DNA of 47,110 nucleotides from Streptomyces misionensis (GCF_007896895.1 NZ_VOGW01000041.1:88598-135707); one strand, 5' to 3'. Counted from the stretch's first letter, positions 32,601-39,763 are shown. Made by a program: numbers and translations. The notes: a model not told the origin generated them from the sequence alone.

Positions 32601-34339
32601 AGTTCGGCTCCCATGCCCGCCCACTGCGAACCGTTTCCGCAGAAGACGAAGCCGATCCTGCCTCCGCTCACCAGGCGTTCGGTGGCAGTGTCGGCTTCGT
32701 GTCCTCGTGCCGCCCGGGTCAGAGCTTCGGCGGCTTGGGTGGGTCCGGTCGCGAAGAAGGCCAGACTGTGGCGACGCCGGGTCCGTCGTCGGCATGCGGT
32801 GAAGGCGGCGTCGTACAGCGCCTCTGGTCCCTGCGACGAATCGGCGGCCATAGCGGCGAAGTGGTCCGCCCAGGACTCCAGGGTGGCGGTCAGCGCCTGG
32901 CGCGTATGCGCGGAAACGATGACCGGAACCGGCCGCGCTGCCGTGCTGACGAATGGCGCGGCGGCGACGTCGCTCACCGCGGCGCTGCCGGCGGGCGGTG
33001 CGGCCAGGACGGCGTGCGCATTGGCGCCGCCTATGCCGAAGGAGTTGACGCCGATCACGACACGACTGTCGCCGGGAAGGGGGCGGGCGGTGAGTACCGG
33101 CTGCAGACCGAGACCATCGAAGTCGATCTTCGGGTTGGGCGGGTCGGCATGCAGAGTCCTCGGAATGGAACGCGATTTGATCACGACCAGTGACTTCAGG
33201 ACCCCCGCCATCCCGGCCGCCGCTTCCATGTGCCCGAGATTGGACTTGATCGAACCGATTGGCAGCGGTGCATCGGCACAGTGGCTGCCGAGCACCTCCC
33301 CCAACGCCGCGCACTCGACGGGGTCGCCGACCAGGGTGCCCGTGCCGTGCGCCTCCACATAGGACACGTCGCGCGGGTCGATGCCGGCGGCGGCGTACAC
33401 ACGGCGCAGCAGAGCTGCCTGGGTCCGTGCACTCGGTGCGGACAGACCCACGGTGCGGCCGTCGGAGTTGAGGGCGGTGGCCAGGATGACGGCATGTACC
33501 CGGTCGCCGTCGGCGAGCGCGGCGGCCAGGGGCTTCAGGACGAGCATCACGGCGCCCTCGGAGCGTACGAACCCGTCGGCCGCGGCGCCGAAGGGGTGGC
33601 AACGACCCGTCGGCGAGAGCACTCCGGCCTGCGCAAAGCCGACGAAGAGGCCCGGCGACAGCATCAGGTTCACCGCGCCTGCCAGGGCGAGTGGGCTGCG
33701 GCCGGTGCGCAGATGCTCGCACGCCTGGTGCAGCGCGGTCAGGCCGGAGGAGCAGGCGGTGTCCACGGCGCTCGACGGCCCGGTCAGATCCAGTTCGTAG
33801 GAGACGCGGTTGGCCGTGATCGACAGGAATCCGCCGGTCGTGGTGTAGGGATTGCTCGAACGCAGGCGGCGCGCCTGCAGGTCGGCGTAGTCGTGGGTGG
33901 AGACACCGGTGATGACGGCGGTTTCACTCCCGGCCAGGGCATCGATGTCCAGGGCGGCGTCGTCGAGGGCCTCGACCGCGCACTCGAGCAGCAGACGCTG
34001 CTGCGGGTCGATCCGGGAGGCTTCCTTGGGAGTGATACCGAAGTACGAGGTGTCGAAACCGGTGACCTCCGGTTCGGGCAGGAAACCACCCGCGACAGAG
34101 TGGAACTTGCCCGGTTTTTCCGGGCGACGGGCGCGATGGGCACTGATGTCGAAGCGGTCCGAGGGCATGGTGCCGACCAGGTCACCTCCTTCGGCCAGCA
34201 CCTCGCCGAGCTGGTCCAGGCGGTTGATGCCGCCCGGCAGACGCAGGCCCACCCCGATCACCGCCACCGCGTCAGCGGGCACATAGGCGGGGTCGCAGAC
34301 GATGGAGGTGGGCGGAGACGATGGACGGGGTACAGCCAT
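26657..34339 (-). CDS. Single-module reducing type I PKS: KS-AT-DH-cMT-ER-KR-ACP
   Basis: A 2560-aa polyketide synthase. The ATG at 34339 has GGAGG 5 nt upstream; GTG at 34351 is possible. KS (about 15-440): Cys196 in DTACSSG, then EAHGTGT and SNLGHMEAA. AT (about 560-870): GHSVGE with Ser653, and YAFHTSAMDP at about 755. DH (about 920-1200): His960 in MEDHRVTDAVVWPA, with Asp at the usual Gly position, and Asp1129 in HPTLVDGA. C-methyltransferase (about 1270-1590): RILEVGAGTGATT at about 1424. A structural KR half follows (about 1640-1840). ER (about 1870-2180): VLVHAAAGGVGLAAVQLA. KR (about 2190-2400): YVITGGLAGYG, Tyr2339 in QQAPYVAANAAME. ACP: LGFDSLM with Ser2499. All key residues but the DH glycine are present. 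With no loading module it should work iteratively, giving a reduced, possibly C-methylated chain. No TE domain; a separate TE follows. Confidence 0.95.
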   Translation of the reverse strand: MAVPRPSSPPTSIVCDPAYVPADAVAVIGVGLRLPGGINRLDQLGEVLAEGGDLVGTMPSDRFDISAHRARRPEKPGKFHSVAGGFLPEPEVTGFDTSYFGITPKEASRIDPQQRLLLECAVEALDDAALDIDALAGSETAVITGVSTHDYADLQARRLRSSNPYTTTGGFLSITANRVSYELDLTGPSSAVDTACSSGLTALHQACEHLRTGRSPLALAGAVNLMLSPGLFVGFAQAGVLSPTGRCHPFGAAADGFVRSEGAVMLVLKPLAAALADGDRVHAVILATALNSDGRTVGLSAPSARTQAALLRRVYAAAGIDPRDVSYVEAHGTGTLVGDPVECAALGEVLGSHCADAPLPIGSIKSNLGHMEAAAGMAGVLKSLVVIKSRSIPRTLHADPPNPKIDFDGLGLQPVLTARPLPGDSRVVIGVNSFGIGGANAHAVLAAPPAGSAAVSDVAAAPFVSTAARPVPVIVSAHTRQALTATLESWADHFAAMAADSSQGPEALYDAAFTACRRRTRRRHSLAFFATGPTQAAEALTRAARGHEADTATERLVSGGRIGFVFCGNGSQWAGMGAELLDREPAFTAEVQAVSDELEPLLGWKVRDELACADASRWDRTEVAQPTLFAVQAGLVAALSARGVEPHAVMGHSVGEVAAAYCAGGLTRAQACLVIAARSLAQAATAGSGGMAAVGLSEQAAREHLEQAQLHDRVEIAAINSDQDVTLAGSHEDLASLGTALDSDGVFFRDLRLDYAFHTSAMDPVRGQLARALKSLAPGSFRIPMISTVTGRAASGDDLDAEYWWDNIRRPVRFHQAATALATGDAACDVLVEIGPHPVLTAYLRRATAGASEPGVIVPTLSRTFATVDALQQTVLRVLAAGAAVDWDSYFPRPGAVADLPPVAWQRERHWNGDASWWREDAPGEDTAGAHPLLGPRQAGPEAAWLNRLDADRLAWMEDHRVTDAVVWPAAGFVEMALAAARSRHDEPLEITGLSIGRALTLDWSADSAGPADGDDVQLATGLAQDGRLVIRSRTGEQDWIEHARADVRRLLRPQRPRVDIAALKRRLRNEYRALEHYAAAHRAGLDYGPAFRTVTQLHTGQDEALGRYEFTAPVQPEPGVIAHPTLVDGALQTCLPLVFTADRPAPFLPARITTIRSWQAVPLSGFTHVTRATGPDALWDIAVCDDNGDVCMELLGCELRRFETVPVDEQDSLTEVLRAAPLPGQPEPGRSPLPAARSLPELVRRQKDAHLGRLHQVSDALQPRLLEVCAHFTAQAVRHLLPAVKHASFGLADLIDAGVKAKHAKLLDVLLPQAVSHGALTVTGAGAWSIPAAPRPEELFSRLLGDFPGQSVTILTYGVCGRRLADVLAGDVDPLELLFSDSDNLVQRFYEASTFFAPHTHALVGWIRNVVDGWPADRPLRILEVGAGTGATTAALLPHLPPERVHYTFTDVSPAFFPAAKKRFHHYDFLVHQVLDAGSDPVAQGFEPGAYDLVIAANILHATSDISRALRGMATLLADGGHLIALETHSVELLAPVFGLLDSFWLSTDQGARPDGPLVPYDRWPDLLADCGFTSTGQYDDTAADRPYVSLIVAERGAHAVPDKATDRISPGESDVRRSSAAATKTGDVTQRSWLVSTPTADDPTALAQRLTRALLAECPHGGVHHIAGASGAASWTRELAGAADGTQAPRLVSDVILLAEPADGTGPQQRTDHGVRQLAALRDLTRAWSRSARSHAGSLRVWIVDADSQRPPTPPPSLHGAPLWGAARSLANEHPSLNVRRIALTEPGNDDTFQRLLHELHHLQDSAAAAGDPEELVDDEVVLTPHGRFATRVVPLPAGEVTAASEPHYALHVETAGRHPVFAWRATTALHPSEGEVLIRTAAAALNHHDLLTATGDSSLPASRRHGFLGLGLDCAGTVTAVGPGVTHLVPGDRVAAMAHTALASHVLAYSDHVIPLPDTMEFTAATTLPAAFLTAHHALQQCAALTEDDTVLVHAAAGGVGLAAVQLAQRAGARVIATAGTPAKRSLLRLLGVEHVLDSRTLDFAEQIADLTDGHGVDVVLNSLPGEARLRSLHLLAPQGRFVELGRDMERGDPLPAAPPARNVSVFGVDTLDLHDRRTPMVRRHFTRLAEAVTTGHWRPVPHHTFPAHRFGEAFGLLNSGRHIGKIVISFDAPPPVVRSEPTSAFDADAAYVITGGLAGYGAATARHFAARGARHLHLVGRRGNRTPGAAKLLDELRAAGAEVTVHCADITRPGALDPVRTALRERRLGGVVHAAMVLADAPLADFTDIQMETVLAPKITGLHALDALAGEHDPDFFVAYSSVAALDGNIQQAPYVAANAAMEALIRARHRCGSPGLAVQWGVIADAGYVHRTGRIDEMASYGMAPVTATDALIALDRLLDTRTGPVVAVGRFDWDSISRVLPRLKAPRTGALLRQRHESTDSLTTLCGEVATMSDGEAVVLIEDKIAELAAAVLHTPVDRLDRTCRLDLLGFDSLMFLELSTALRQHLGCDIPTLELMGAAHLPDIAKRALQRIRQPAFPDRIETVAVPERSEHA

Positions 34340-34484
34340 GGAGGCCTCCACGTAAGCGGCACTGCTCGGATTTCAGGGATGATGGTGAGGCGACAACAGG
34401 GCGTGGCAGGTCTGCGCTCAAGCGCTCGCGGAGGTGCACGGACCTGGGCGGGCGGGCGCTCCCCGGAGCTGTCGGACCGAGGGT
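34340..34484. other. Short gap between methyltransferase and PKS genes
   Basis: 145 nt on the leader side of the PKS. It may hold an internal promoter; I cannot identify a convincing -35/-10 pair or a terminator, so read-through from the methyltransferase gene is likely. Confidence 0.35.
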
Positions 34485-35378
34485 CTACCCGGTCGGCTGC
34501 ACCGGCTTGCGGCCCCACACGGAGACGGCGTACATGCCGAGATCCATGAAGTCCGGATCGTCGATCAAGGACAGCGCCGCGTCCAGCTCGTCTGCCAGAG
34601 GGTCGCTGTTCCGAGCCTGGAAGTCGCGGAGTTGCGCGAACGACAGGCGCCAGAATTCATCTGCGGGGCCGCCGTCACCGATCATCACCGGCTGCACCTC
34701 CGTGCCGCCCAAGATGAAGCCGCCGTCAGTCACCAAGGCCTGCAATCGGCCGCCGAGGCGGAGATCGCTGCCCTGCGAGAGCCCAAGGGTGCGCTCGGCG
34801 ACGTGCAGCCCCTGACGCATCACCGGGTGGGGCAGGACATCGGCGGGTCCCATGTCGAGATCCTCGACCAGGAGGAGACCGCCGGGCCTCAGCCACTCAG
34901 ACATGACAGCCAACACTAATGCGGGGTCCGCCAGATGGCACAGGAGCATTCGGGCGTGGATCACGTCGAAGGAGCCGACGGGAAAGCCGTCCTCGGTCAC
35001 GTCGTGGCAGAGGACGGTGATGCGCTCCTCAGTCGCGAGGTCCTCGAAGAAGCGGGTGTCGGTGTCCGTCGCTGTGACGTCACCGCTCGGGCAGAGCCGG
35101 GCCAGCATCCGGGCCACCGACCCGGCGCCCGCCCCGACTTCCAGGCAGCGGGCCGTGGCGGGCACGCCTGCCTGTCTCAAGCAGTGCTCGGTGAACGGGT
35201 CCCACAGGTCCTCCAGTGCACGCAGCCGGCCCCACTCACCGGTCCTCTGATGGCCGAAGGCCCCGGCCTTGTAGCCGGGTGCCGCCTCGGACCGGGGCCG
35301 GCGCCGGGACGTGGGTTCGAGTCGGGTCAACGGCGGGCCTCCGTAGCCAGAGTTGGGAATGTGCTGGTCGCAAGCCAC
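34485..35378 (-). CDS. SAM-dependent methyltransferase (class I)
   Basis: A 297-aa class I methyltransferase. Motif I is CLEVGAGAGSVAR (78-90), the SAM-ribose acidic residue is in VTATDTDTRF, motif II-like VLCHDVTEDGFPVGSFD, then DVIHARMLLCHL and LRPGGLLLVEDLD. The first about 30 residues are Pro/Arg-rich and the GTG start at 35378 has no clear Shine-Dalgarno, so the true start may be somewhat downstream. It is transcribed in the same direction as the PKS and thioesterase genes with a 145-nt gap. It may O- or N-methylate the polyketide product; the PKS has its own C-methyltransferase domain, so a different site is likely. The family is broad and the acceptor cannot be told. Confidence 0.88.
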   Translation of the reverse strand: MACDQHIPNSGYGGPPLTRLEPTSRRRPRSEAAPGYKAGAFGHQRTGEWGRLRALEDLWDPFTEHCLRQAGVPATARCLEVGAGAGSVARMLARLCPSGDVTATDTDTRFFEDLATEERITVLCHDVTEDGFPVGSFDVIHARMLLCHLADPALVLAVMSEWLRPGGLLLVEDLDMGPADVLPHPVMRQGLHVAERTLGLSQGSDLRLGGRLQALVTDGGFILGGTEVQPVMIGDGGPADEFWRLSFAQLRDFQARNSDPLADELDAALSLIDDPDFMDLGMYAVSVWGRKPVQPTG

Positions 35379-35655
35379 TTGTTCTTGGCCACTACGCGGA
35401 CGGTCCCTCCCAGCGGACTGCGAGCTTGTCGGGTCTCGTGGTTACGGCCCGGTGCCTCTTGCGGTGTTCGACGCCGCGCTCGACCGCCTGCCGATCCCCC
35501 AGTTCTCGGTATCGGACGCGTGCGGCCGACCGTCATGCATGGCGAGCTTCCTGCGTTTCCGGGGACGGGCCATAATCCGCAGTAGATCATCACTGGCTTT
35601 TGCGATCAACCCGTACCAGAGTCAGCTGCGGGCGGCACGTCTTTTACGAACAAGG
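35379..35655. other. Gap upstream of the methyltransferase gene
   Basis: No supported coding frame. It should contain the promoter of the polyketide operon, but I cannot point to a clear -35/-10 pair. It runs into an IS3-type relic. Confidence 0.4.
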
Positions 35656-35659
35656 CGTC

Positions 35660-36030
35660 TTCGGCGGCCTGCCGCTCATGGCGGGGCACGCAGGCGATCC
35701 ACCGGTGGTGGCCCGGCAGATGCCGGGGTGACCGGCGAGACGCTGCGGAGATGGGTGCGCCGGGCCGATGAGCACGCGGGCCGCGCTCACAGCCACGGCG
35801 AGCAGGGCGCGGAGAGCCGGATCGAAGGCCTGGTCCGGCTGCGCGTGGGGAACGGCCGGCTGCGCAAAACGGAGGAGGGGTGGCAGCTCGAGCGGGAGAT
35901 CCTGGGCCGGGCAACGGCGTACTTCACCGAGGAGACGCAGTGGGGACCTGCCGCTGGGACTTCGTCTCCGCTCACGCCGAGACCCTCGGCGTCCAGCGGA
36001 TATACCGGGTCCTTTCGGGTCTCGCGTTCG
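35660..36030 (+). mobile_element. IS3-family relic (OrfA end and OrfB start)
   Basis: The frame through 35730-35937 gives GVTGETLRRWVRRADEHAG and later LRKTEEGWQLEREILGRATA, ending in YFTEE: the helix-turn-helix and coiled-coil end of an IS3 OrfA. Then, in the -1 frame, RWDFVSAHAETLGVQRIYRV (about 35950-36010) is the start of an OrfB. The -1 relation is what IS3 elements use to make OrfAB. The remainder of OrfB, with the DDE catalytic core, is absent, and the 5' end of OrfA is decayed. It flanks the polyketide island on the high-coordinate side. Confidence 0.72.
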
Positions 36031-36060
36031 GCCCACCAGGACACGGCCCACCAGGACACC
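36031..36060 (+). repeat. Tandem 15-bp repeat, two copies
   Basis: GCCCACCAGGACACG at 36031-36045 is followed directly by GCCCACCAGGACACC at 36046-36060 (14 of 15 identical). It lies at the break point of the IS3 relic. Confidence 0.75.
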
Positions 36061-36544
36061 TCCCCCGGGATCTGCACGATCCGTTGTCAGAGTGTCCGCG
36101 CCAGGGGGTCGCCTCGGTCCGAGCGTCTCCGACCGGAACAGCGCTGGTCTGGATGACCGGCCCCCCGCCACATCATCCCCGCGCATACCCGCATGCTGCG
36201 CGACACAGCACGCCTTCCCCGATGGGGTCCTGGGTGTTGCCGGACACCGGCGTGTTCGCGGGGCGGTTCCGACTCGGCAACTCCAGACTCAAGGATCCGG
36301 AACACTCCGGACTCGTCATGGACGCTGAACACGGCCGGCTCCGTCGAGTTCCGGCAGCCATGCCGGTTCACCGGGTTCGTCCCGTTTCGCACAAGCGGTT
36401 GTCACGGATCATCAACTCGCCTGTCACAGCGGCATCTTGATCCGGCCTGCGGCGCAACGGCCCGTCCGGAAGCAGACATCCCCAGAAACGACAGCGGCTC
36501 GTCGGTTCGAGCGGGCCGGACAAGACCACCTCGCAGGAGTGCAC
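36061..36544. other. Gene-free stretch before the DUF4232 lipoprotein gene
   Basis: No frame has both a ribosome binding site and a recognisable domain. It should hold the promoter of the lipoprotein gene; no clear element is seen. Confidence 0.4.
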
Positions 36545-37267
36545 ATGCGCGTCAAGAAGATCTCCGCCCTCGCCGTGATCGTCGCCGCGGCCGGCCTCTC
36601 GCTGACCGCGTGCGGCGGCAGCGACGGTTCGAGCACGGCCGCGCAGAGCAGCACACCGGCTTCCGCCAGCAGCTCCACGGGCGGCCAGGGAGCGGCAGGC
36701 GCTTCCTCCGGCACCACCGGCGACACCACCGGCGGCACCTCCAGCGACACCACCGGTAGCACCGGCACCAGCGGCAACACCGGAACCAGCACCAGCGGCG
36801 CCGCAGGGAAGAAGGCCGCCGCCCGGACCGGGACCACGGCGTCGGGCGCCCTGTGCAAGACCGACCACCTCGGCTTCAGCGCCGCGTCCGCCGGAGTCAA
36901 GAACGAGATCGTCGTCAACCTGAAGAACACCGGCTCCACCACCTGCAGCATGCACGGCTTCCCCGGCGTCCAGCTCCTCGGCGCCGACGGCCTGGGCGAC
37001 AAGGGCCCCGACGCCGCCCGCACCGACACCACCGCACCCGCCGTCACCATCGCCCCCGGCGAGGAGACCCGCTTCCTCCTCCACTACATCCCCGACACCA
37101 GCGGCTCCGGCAAGACCTACACCAGGCTCGCCGTCACCCCGCCCAACGAGACCGTCTTCGACGTCATGGACCTCGACGGCCTCAGCATCACCGTCCCCGC
37201 CACCACCGGCAACGCCCCCGACGTCTACGTCGACCCCGTCGGCTACCACACCGGCACCGGCAAGTGA
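36545..37267 (+). CDS. DUF4232-type secreted lipoprotein
   Basis: A 240-aa predicted lipoprotein. The ATG at 36545 has GCAGGAG close upstream. Signal peptide MRVKKISALAVIVAAAGLSL with lipobox LTAC, cleaved before the Cys of CGGSDG. Residues about 25-95 are a low-complexity Ser/Thr/Gly linker (repeats like TTGDTTGGTSSDTTGS), which is disordered and probably spans the wall. Residues about 100-240 match DUF4232: CKTDHLGFS, VNLKNTGSTTCSMHGFPGVQL, VTIAPGEETRFLLHY. Two cysteines (in LCKTD and TTCSM) probably form the disulphide usual for the family. Function is unknown; these proteins are common in streptomycetes. No operon partner. Confidence 0.9.
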   Translation: MRVKKISALAVIVAAAGLSLTACGGSDGSSTAAQSSTPASASSSTGGQGAAGASSGTTGDTTGGTSSDTTGSTGTSGNTGTSTSGAAGKKAAARTGTTASGALCKTDHLGFSAASAGVKNEIVVNLKNTGSTTCSMHGFPGVQLLGADGLGDKGPDAARTDTTAPAVTIAPGEETRFLLHYIPDTSGSGKTYTRLAVTPPNETVFDVMDLDGLSITVPATTGNAPDVYVDPVGYHTGTGK

Positions 37268-37312
37268 CCGCACCAACAGGTCCGGCCCGCGCGAGGCACC
37301 GACCCCAGAGCC

Positions 37313-37411
37313 CTTGTGGTGCCCGGAGCGGTTGACCGGGGACCAGCGAGCACGCCTCGAGGTCGGATCCTTTCGGGGGTCCACGCAGGTTCGAATCCTG
37401 CCCTCTCCGCA
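37313..37411 (+). pseudogene. Damaged class II tRNA-like sequence (serine-type)
   Basis: The 3' half is a proper tRNA: T-arm GCAGG-TTCGAAT-CCTGC (37385-37401), then CCTCTCC and discriminator G. Before it is a variable arm GGATCC-TTTCG-GGGTCC-like stem, so class II. The 5' part has the D-arm-like GCCCGGAGCGGTTGACC typical of tRNA-Ser/Leu. However, no GGAGAGG 5' acceptor precedes it (GGAGCGG at 37325-37331 pairs 6 of 7 but then overlaps the D-arm), and the anticodon arm is replaced by a different hairpin (GACC...GGTC, 37341-37364). CCTCGA hints at a serine CGA anticodon. It looks non-functional. Confidence 0.55.
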
Positions 37412-37694
37412 CCACACGGCACGCCGATGCCGTGCAGCGTCGCCGGAGTCCCGCGCGTACCTCCATGCGGGAACGACGCCGCGAGTCGCGCGGCGGCCAT
37501 CGTGCGGAGTGCGTGATGCCGTAGGCTCACGATCGCCTCGCGGCGGGGGGCATACGCGGCCGGCTGGTCCTGGTTCCTTCCGAAGCCTGATCCGAGCCGG
37601 CGCGGGACTCCTGGACGGCGTCGGGTGCATCACCCGACGTGGGGCGGGTAAACGCCGGGGGACACCACCCCCACAGGTTCGGAAGGCAGTCCCG
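37412..37694. other. Leader region of the CsbD-like gene
   Basis: A gene-free stretch after the tRNA relic. It holds the perfect inverted repeat listed separately, and a GGGTAA (37646-37651) resembling the -10 of stress sigma factors (SigB/SigH, GGGTAT-like); the matching -35 is not convincing. Confidence 0.35.
37619..37639. promoter_or_regulatory. Perfect 9-bp inverted repeat upstream of the CsbD-like gene
   Basis: CGTCGGGTG-CAT-CACCCGACG. It ends 55 nt before the start codon of the CsbD-like gene and lies just before the GGGTAA element. It can be an operator or a leader hairpin. Confidence 0.55.
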
Positions 37695-37880
37695 ATGAGC
37701 ACTTCGGACAAGGTCGGCAACACGGGCGACAAGGTCAAGGGCAAGGCGAAGGAAGCGCTCGGCAAGGCGGTCGGCAATGAACGACTGGAGGCGGAGGGCA
37801 GGGCCGACCAGGTCCAAGGCGACGCCAAGCAGGCCGGCGAGAAGGCGAAGGACGCGGTGAGGAACCTTCTGAAGGACTGA
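37695..37880 (+). CDS. CsbD-family small stress protein
   Basis: A 61-aa hydrophilic helical protein. GGAAGG lies 8 nt before the ATG. The family repeat pattern is clear: DKVGNTGDKVKGKAKEALGK, then AVGNERLEAEGRADQVQGDA, ending in AKDAVRNLL. CsbD-like proteins are general-stress proteins of unknown biochemistry, often under SigB-type control, and the GGGTAA at 37646 would fit that. It stands alone: a strong hairpin follows 19 nt after the stop. Confidence 0.92.
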   Translation: MSTSDKVGNTGDKVKGKAKEALGKAVGNERLEAEGRADQVQGDAKQAGEKAKDAVRNLLKD

Positions 37881-37898
37881 TCTCCTCCGCGGAACCCT

Positions 37899-37940
37899 GT
37901 GAAGGCGGGCCCCGGCAACCGAGCCGGGACCCGCCTTCAC
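37899..37940 (+). terminator. Terminator of the CsbD-like gene
   Basis: GTGAAGGCGGG pairs with CCCGCCTTCAC, and inside CCCGGC pairs with GCCGGG across an AACCGA-type loop. A stem of about 17 bp with little interruption and no T-run. Confidence 0.85.
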
Positions 37941-37992
37941 GCTCGGTCATCGTCTCGCGGCCGCCGCGGTACTGCGGGGCACAGGCGCCGGA

Positions 37993-38943
37993 ATGACAGA
38001 CAGTAGGAGCAGCTGGACCATGCGGGACGCTGATGGCCGGGCGGGCGTGTGGTGGGCGGCGTTGCGCCGTACGCCAGTGGCCCTCTGGAACGACGACATC
38101 ACGGACTGGGCTGCCGCGTTGACCTACTACGCGGTGCTCGCACTGTTCCCCGTGCTGCTGGTGCTCCTCTCGGTTCTGGGGCTGACCCTGCCGACGGGAC
38201 GACCCGAGGTGATCGACCGGGTGACGCAGGCCGTCCCGGTCACCTCCCGCACGTTGCTGCGCAGCACTCTGCAGCAGATGGCGGAGCAATCATCCGCGGC
38301 CTGGGCCCTGGTCGTCTTCAGCGTAGCTGGGGCCCTGTGGTCGAGTTGCAGCTATCTGAGTGTCTTCCGCCGGGCCCTGCACGCCATGCACCGGGTCGAT
38401 GCCGACCGGCCGGTGTGGCGCACCGCCCCGCGCATCGTCCTCACCGCTCTCGTGCTGATCTCCCTACTCCTGACGACCACGCTCGCGCTGCTGCTGAGTG
38501 GCAGCGTCGCTCGGGCTCTGGGCCGGGTGCTGAACCTGGGTGCCGTGCCCCAGGTGGCGTGGGACGCCCTGCGCTGGCCCGTCCTGGCATTGGTGGCGGT
38601 CGCTCTGGTCCTTGTGCTCTACCGTTCAGGTCCGGCCCCTTCGCGTCCCGTGGGGAAGATGGCACCGGGCGGCGCCCTGGCGATCCTGCTCCTACTCTCC
38701 GTCTCACTGGGATTCGCTGTTTACGCCTCGCACGTGAGCACCTATCACCGCTTGTACGGCTCCCTGGCAGGCGTGGTGGTCTTTCTCGTCTGGCTGTGGC
38801 TGTCCAACCTCGCGCTTCTGACGGGCGCACAGTTCAACGCCGAGCTGGCACGTACCGGCGACGAAGCCCGCCCGGGCCTGCCTGGGAAGCGGGAAGACGA
38901 CAGCACTCTTGCCCCCGAGCCGCCCGACGGGCAACCTGCCTGA
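37993..38943 (+). CDS. YihY/BrkB-family integral membrane protein
   Basis: A 316-aa membrane protein with about six hydrophobic segments. The family signature near the N-terminus is DDITDWAAALTYYAVLALFP, followed by VLLVLLSVLGL; later VFSVAGALWSSCSYL, LGFAVYASHVSTYHRLYGSL and WLWLSNLALLTGAQFNAEL match conserved parts. The ATG at 37993 has weak upstream pairing; a second ATG at 38020 with AGGAG 10 nt before it is a good alternative. The family is of uncertain function (once labelled ribonuclease BN or virulence factor BrkB by mistake). The C-terminal 40 residues are acidic and Pro-rich. Confidence 0.93.
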   Translation: MTDSRSSWTMRDADGRAGVWWAALRRTPVALWNDDITDWAAALTYYAVLALFPVLLVLLSVLGLTLPTGRPEVIDRVTQAVPVTSRTLLRSTLQQMAEQSSAAWALVVFSVAGALWSSCSYLSVFRRALHAMHRVDADRPVWRTAPRIVLTALVLISLLLTTTLALLLSGSVARALGRVLNLGAVPQVAWDALRWPVLALVAVALVLVLYRSGPAPSRPVGKMAPGGALAILLLLSVSLGFAVYASHVSTYHRLYGSLAGVVVFLVWLWLSNLALLTGAQFNAELARTGDEARPGLPGKREDDSTLAPEPPDGQPA

Positions 38944-39763
38944 TTCCTCCGCGTGCGCCGGGCCCTCAGGCGTGTTCGCACCCGCTCAGGGTCACTGGGA
39001 CGGGTTCCGATGAAGCAGTTCCCGGACGGTCGGCCGTTTTCAAGGGAAGAGGGGCGGGTGACGGGGACGGCTGGGTCCTCCGATCGGCGCTTGCGCAGGT
39101 GATCTCGGCGGATTCCGCTCGTTTTGCTCCGGCTGCAGGTTTGGGGGCAAGCACCCGGTCGGCGACAGCCGCCGCTGCGGACGCCCCAGCTGCCCGCTGC
39201 TCGGCGGCATCTGCAAGGCCTGCTGCCGATGGCCCCTGGTACCCACTCGAGGCCGAGGCGACTCCTGCCCCGTCGGCGGGCCAGTGCGCCTCAGGACGAG
39301 CAGTCCGCGCAGCATCGATGCGAGCGGACTACGCCCGAGTGGGCATCACGGACCTGACCGAGCAGAACCGCAGTGCACGCTGGACCGACTCGACCGCCGA
39401 CCGAAGGTGATCCGCCCGACTCGTGACCGCAGACGGCCCCAGGCTTCTGCCTGGGGCGTCGCGCTGAGCCTCGCCTACGACAAGCACAGAAGGCTCGCTG
39501 CCTTCGGCGTGTGCGTCGGCACTGCCCATGCCTGTGTCAGGGGCTTCAGTGACCCCACACCGACCGGGCGAAGGGATGAAGTCCTCGCGCGAACACGATC
39601 TCGGCTTCGTCTTCCTGAACCGGAGCCTCGCCGAATGCGACCGCGTCGGTGACGACCGGGGAGACCACTCGCCCCCCTCACCGTTGGCGCAGCGTGAACG
39701 TCCAGGCAGTCATCGACCCGAACGGTGAGGTGTCGTGGATCTCGCCTTGACGCGCTATCAAAG
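38944..39763. other. 820-nt stretch without a supported gene
   Basis: Many frames are open but none has a ribosome binding site and domain. A perfect hairpin lies at 39436-39457. Parts may be decayed mobile DNA; I could not match any. Confidence 0.4.
39436..39457. terminator. Perfect hairpin, terminator-like
   Basis: GCCCCAGGC-TTCT-GCCTGGGGC: a 9-bp perfect stem with a 4-nt loop, without T-run. It lies in a gene-free region, so what it terminates is unknown. Confidence 0.5.

Noticed and set aside
36640..36800. Possible tandem DNA repeat or CRISPR-like pattern
   Set aside because: It is the coding sequence of the Ser/Thr/Gly linker of the DUF4232 lipoprotein; no regular repeat-spacer structure.
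37313..37411. Selenocysteine tRNA (long, about 95 nt)
   Set aside because: The TCA anticodon loop and the extended acceptor/T stem are absent; serine-type relic fits better.
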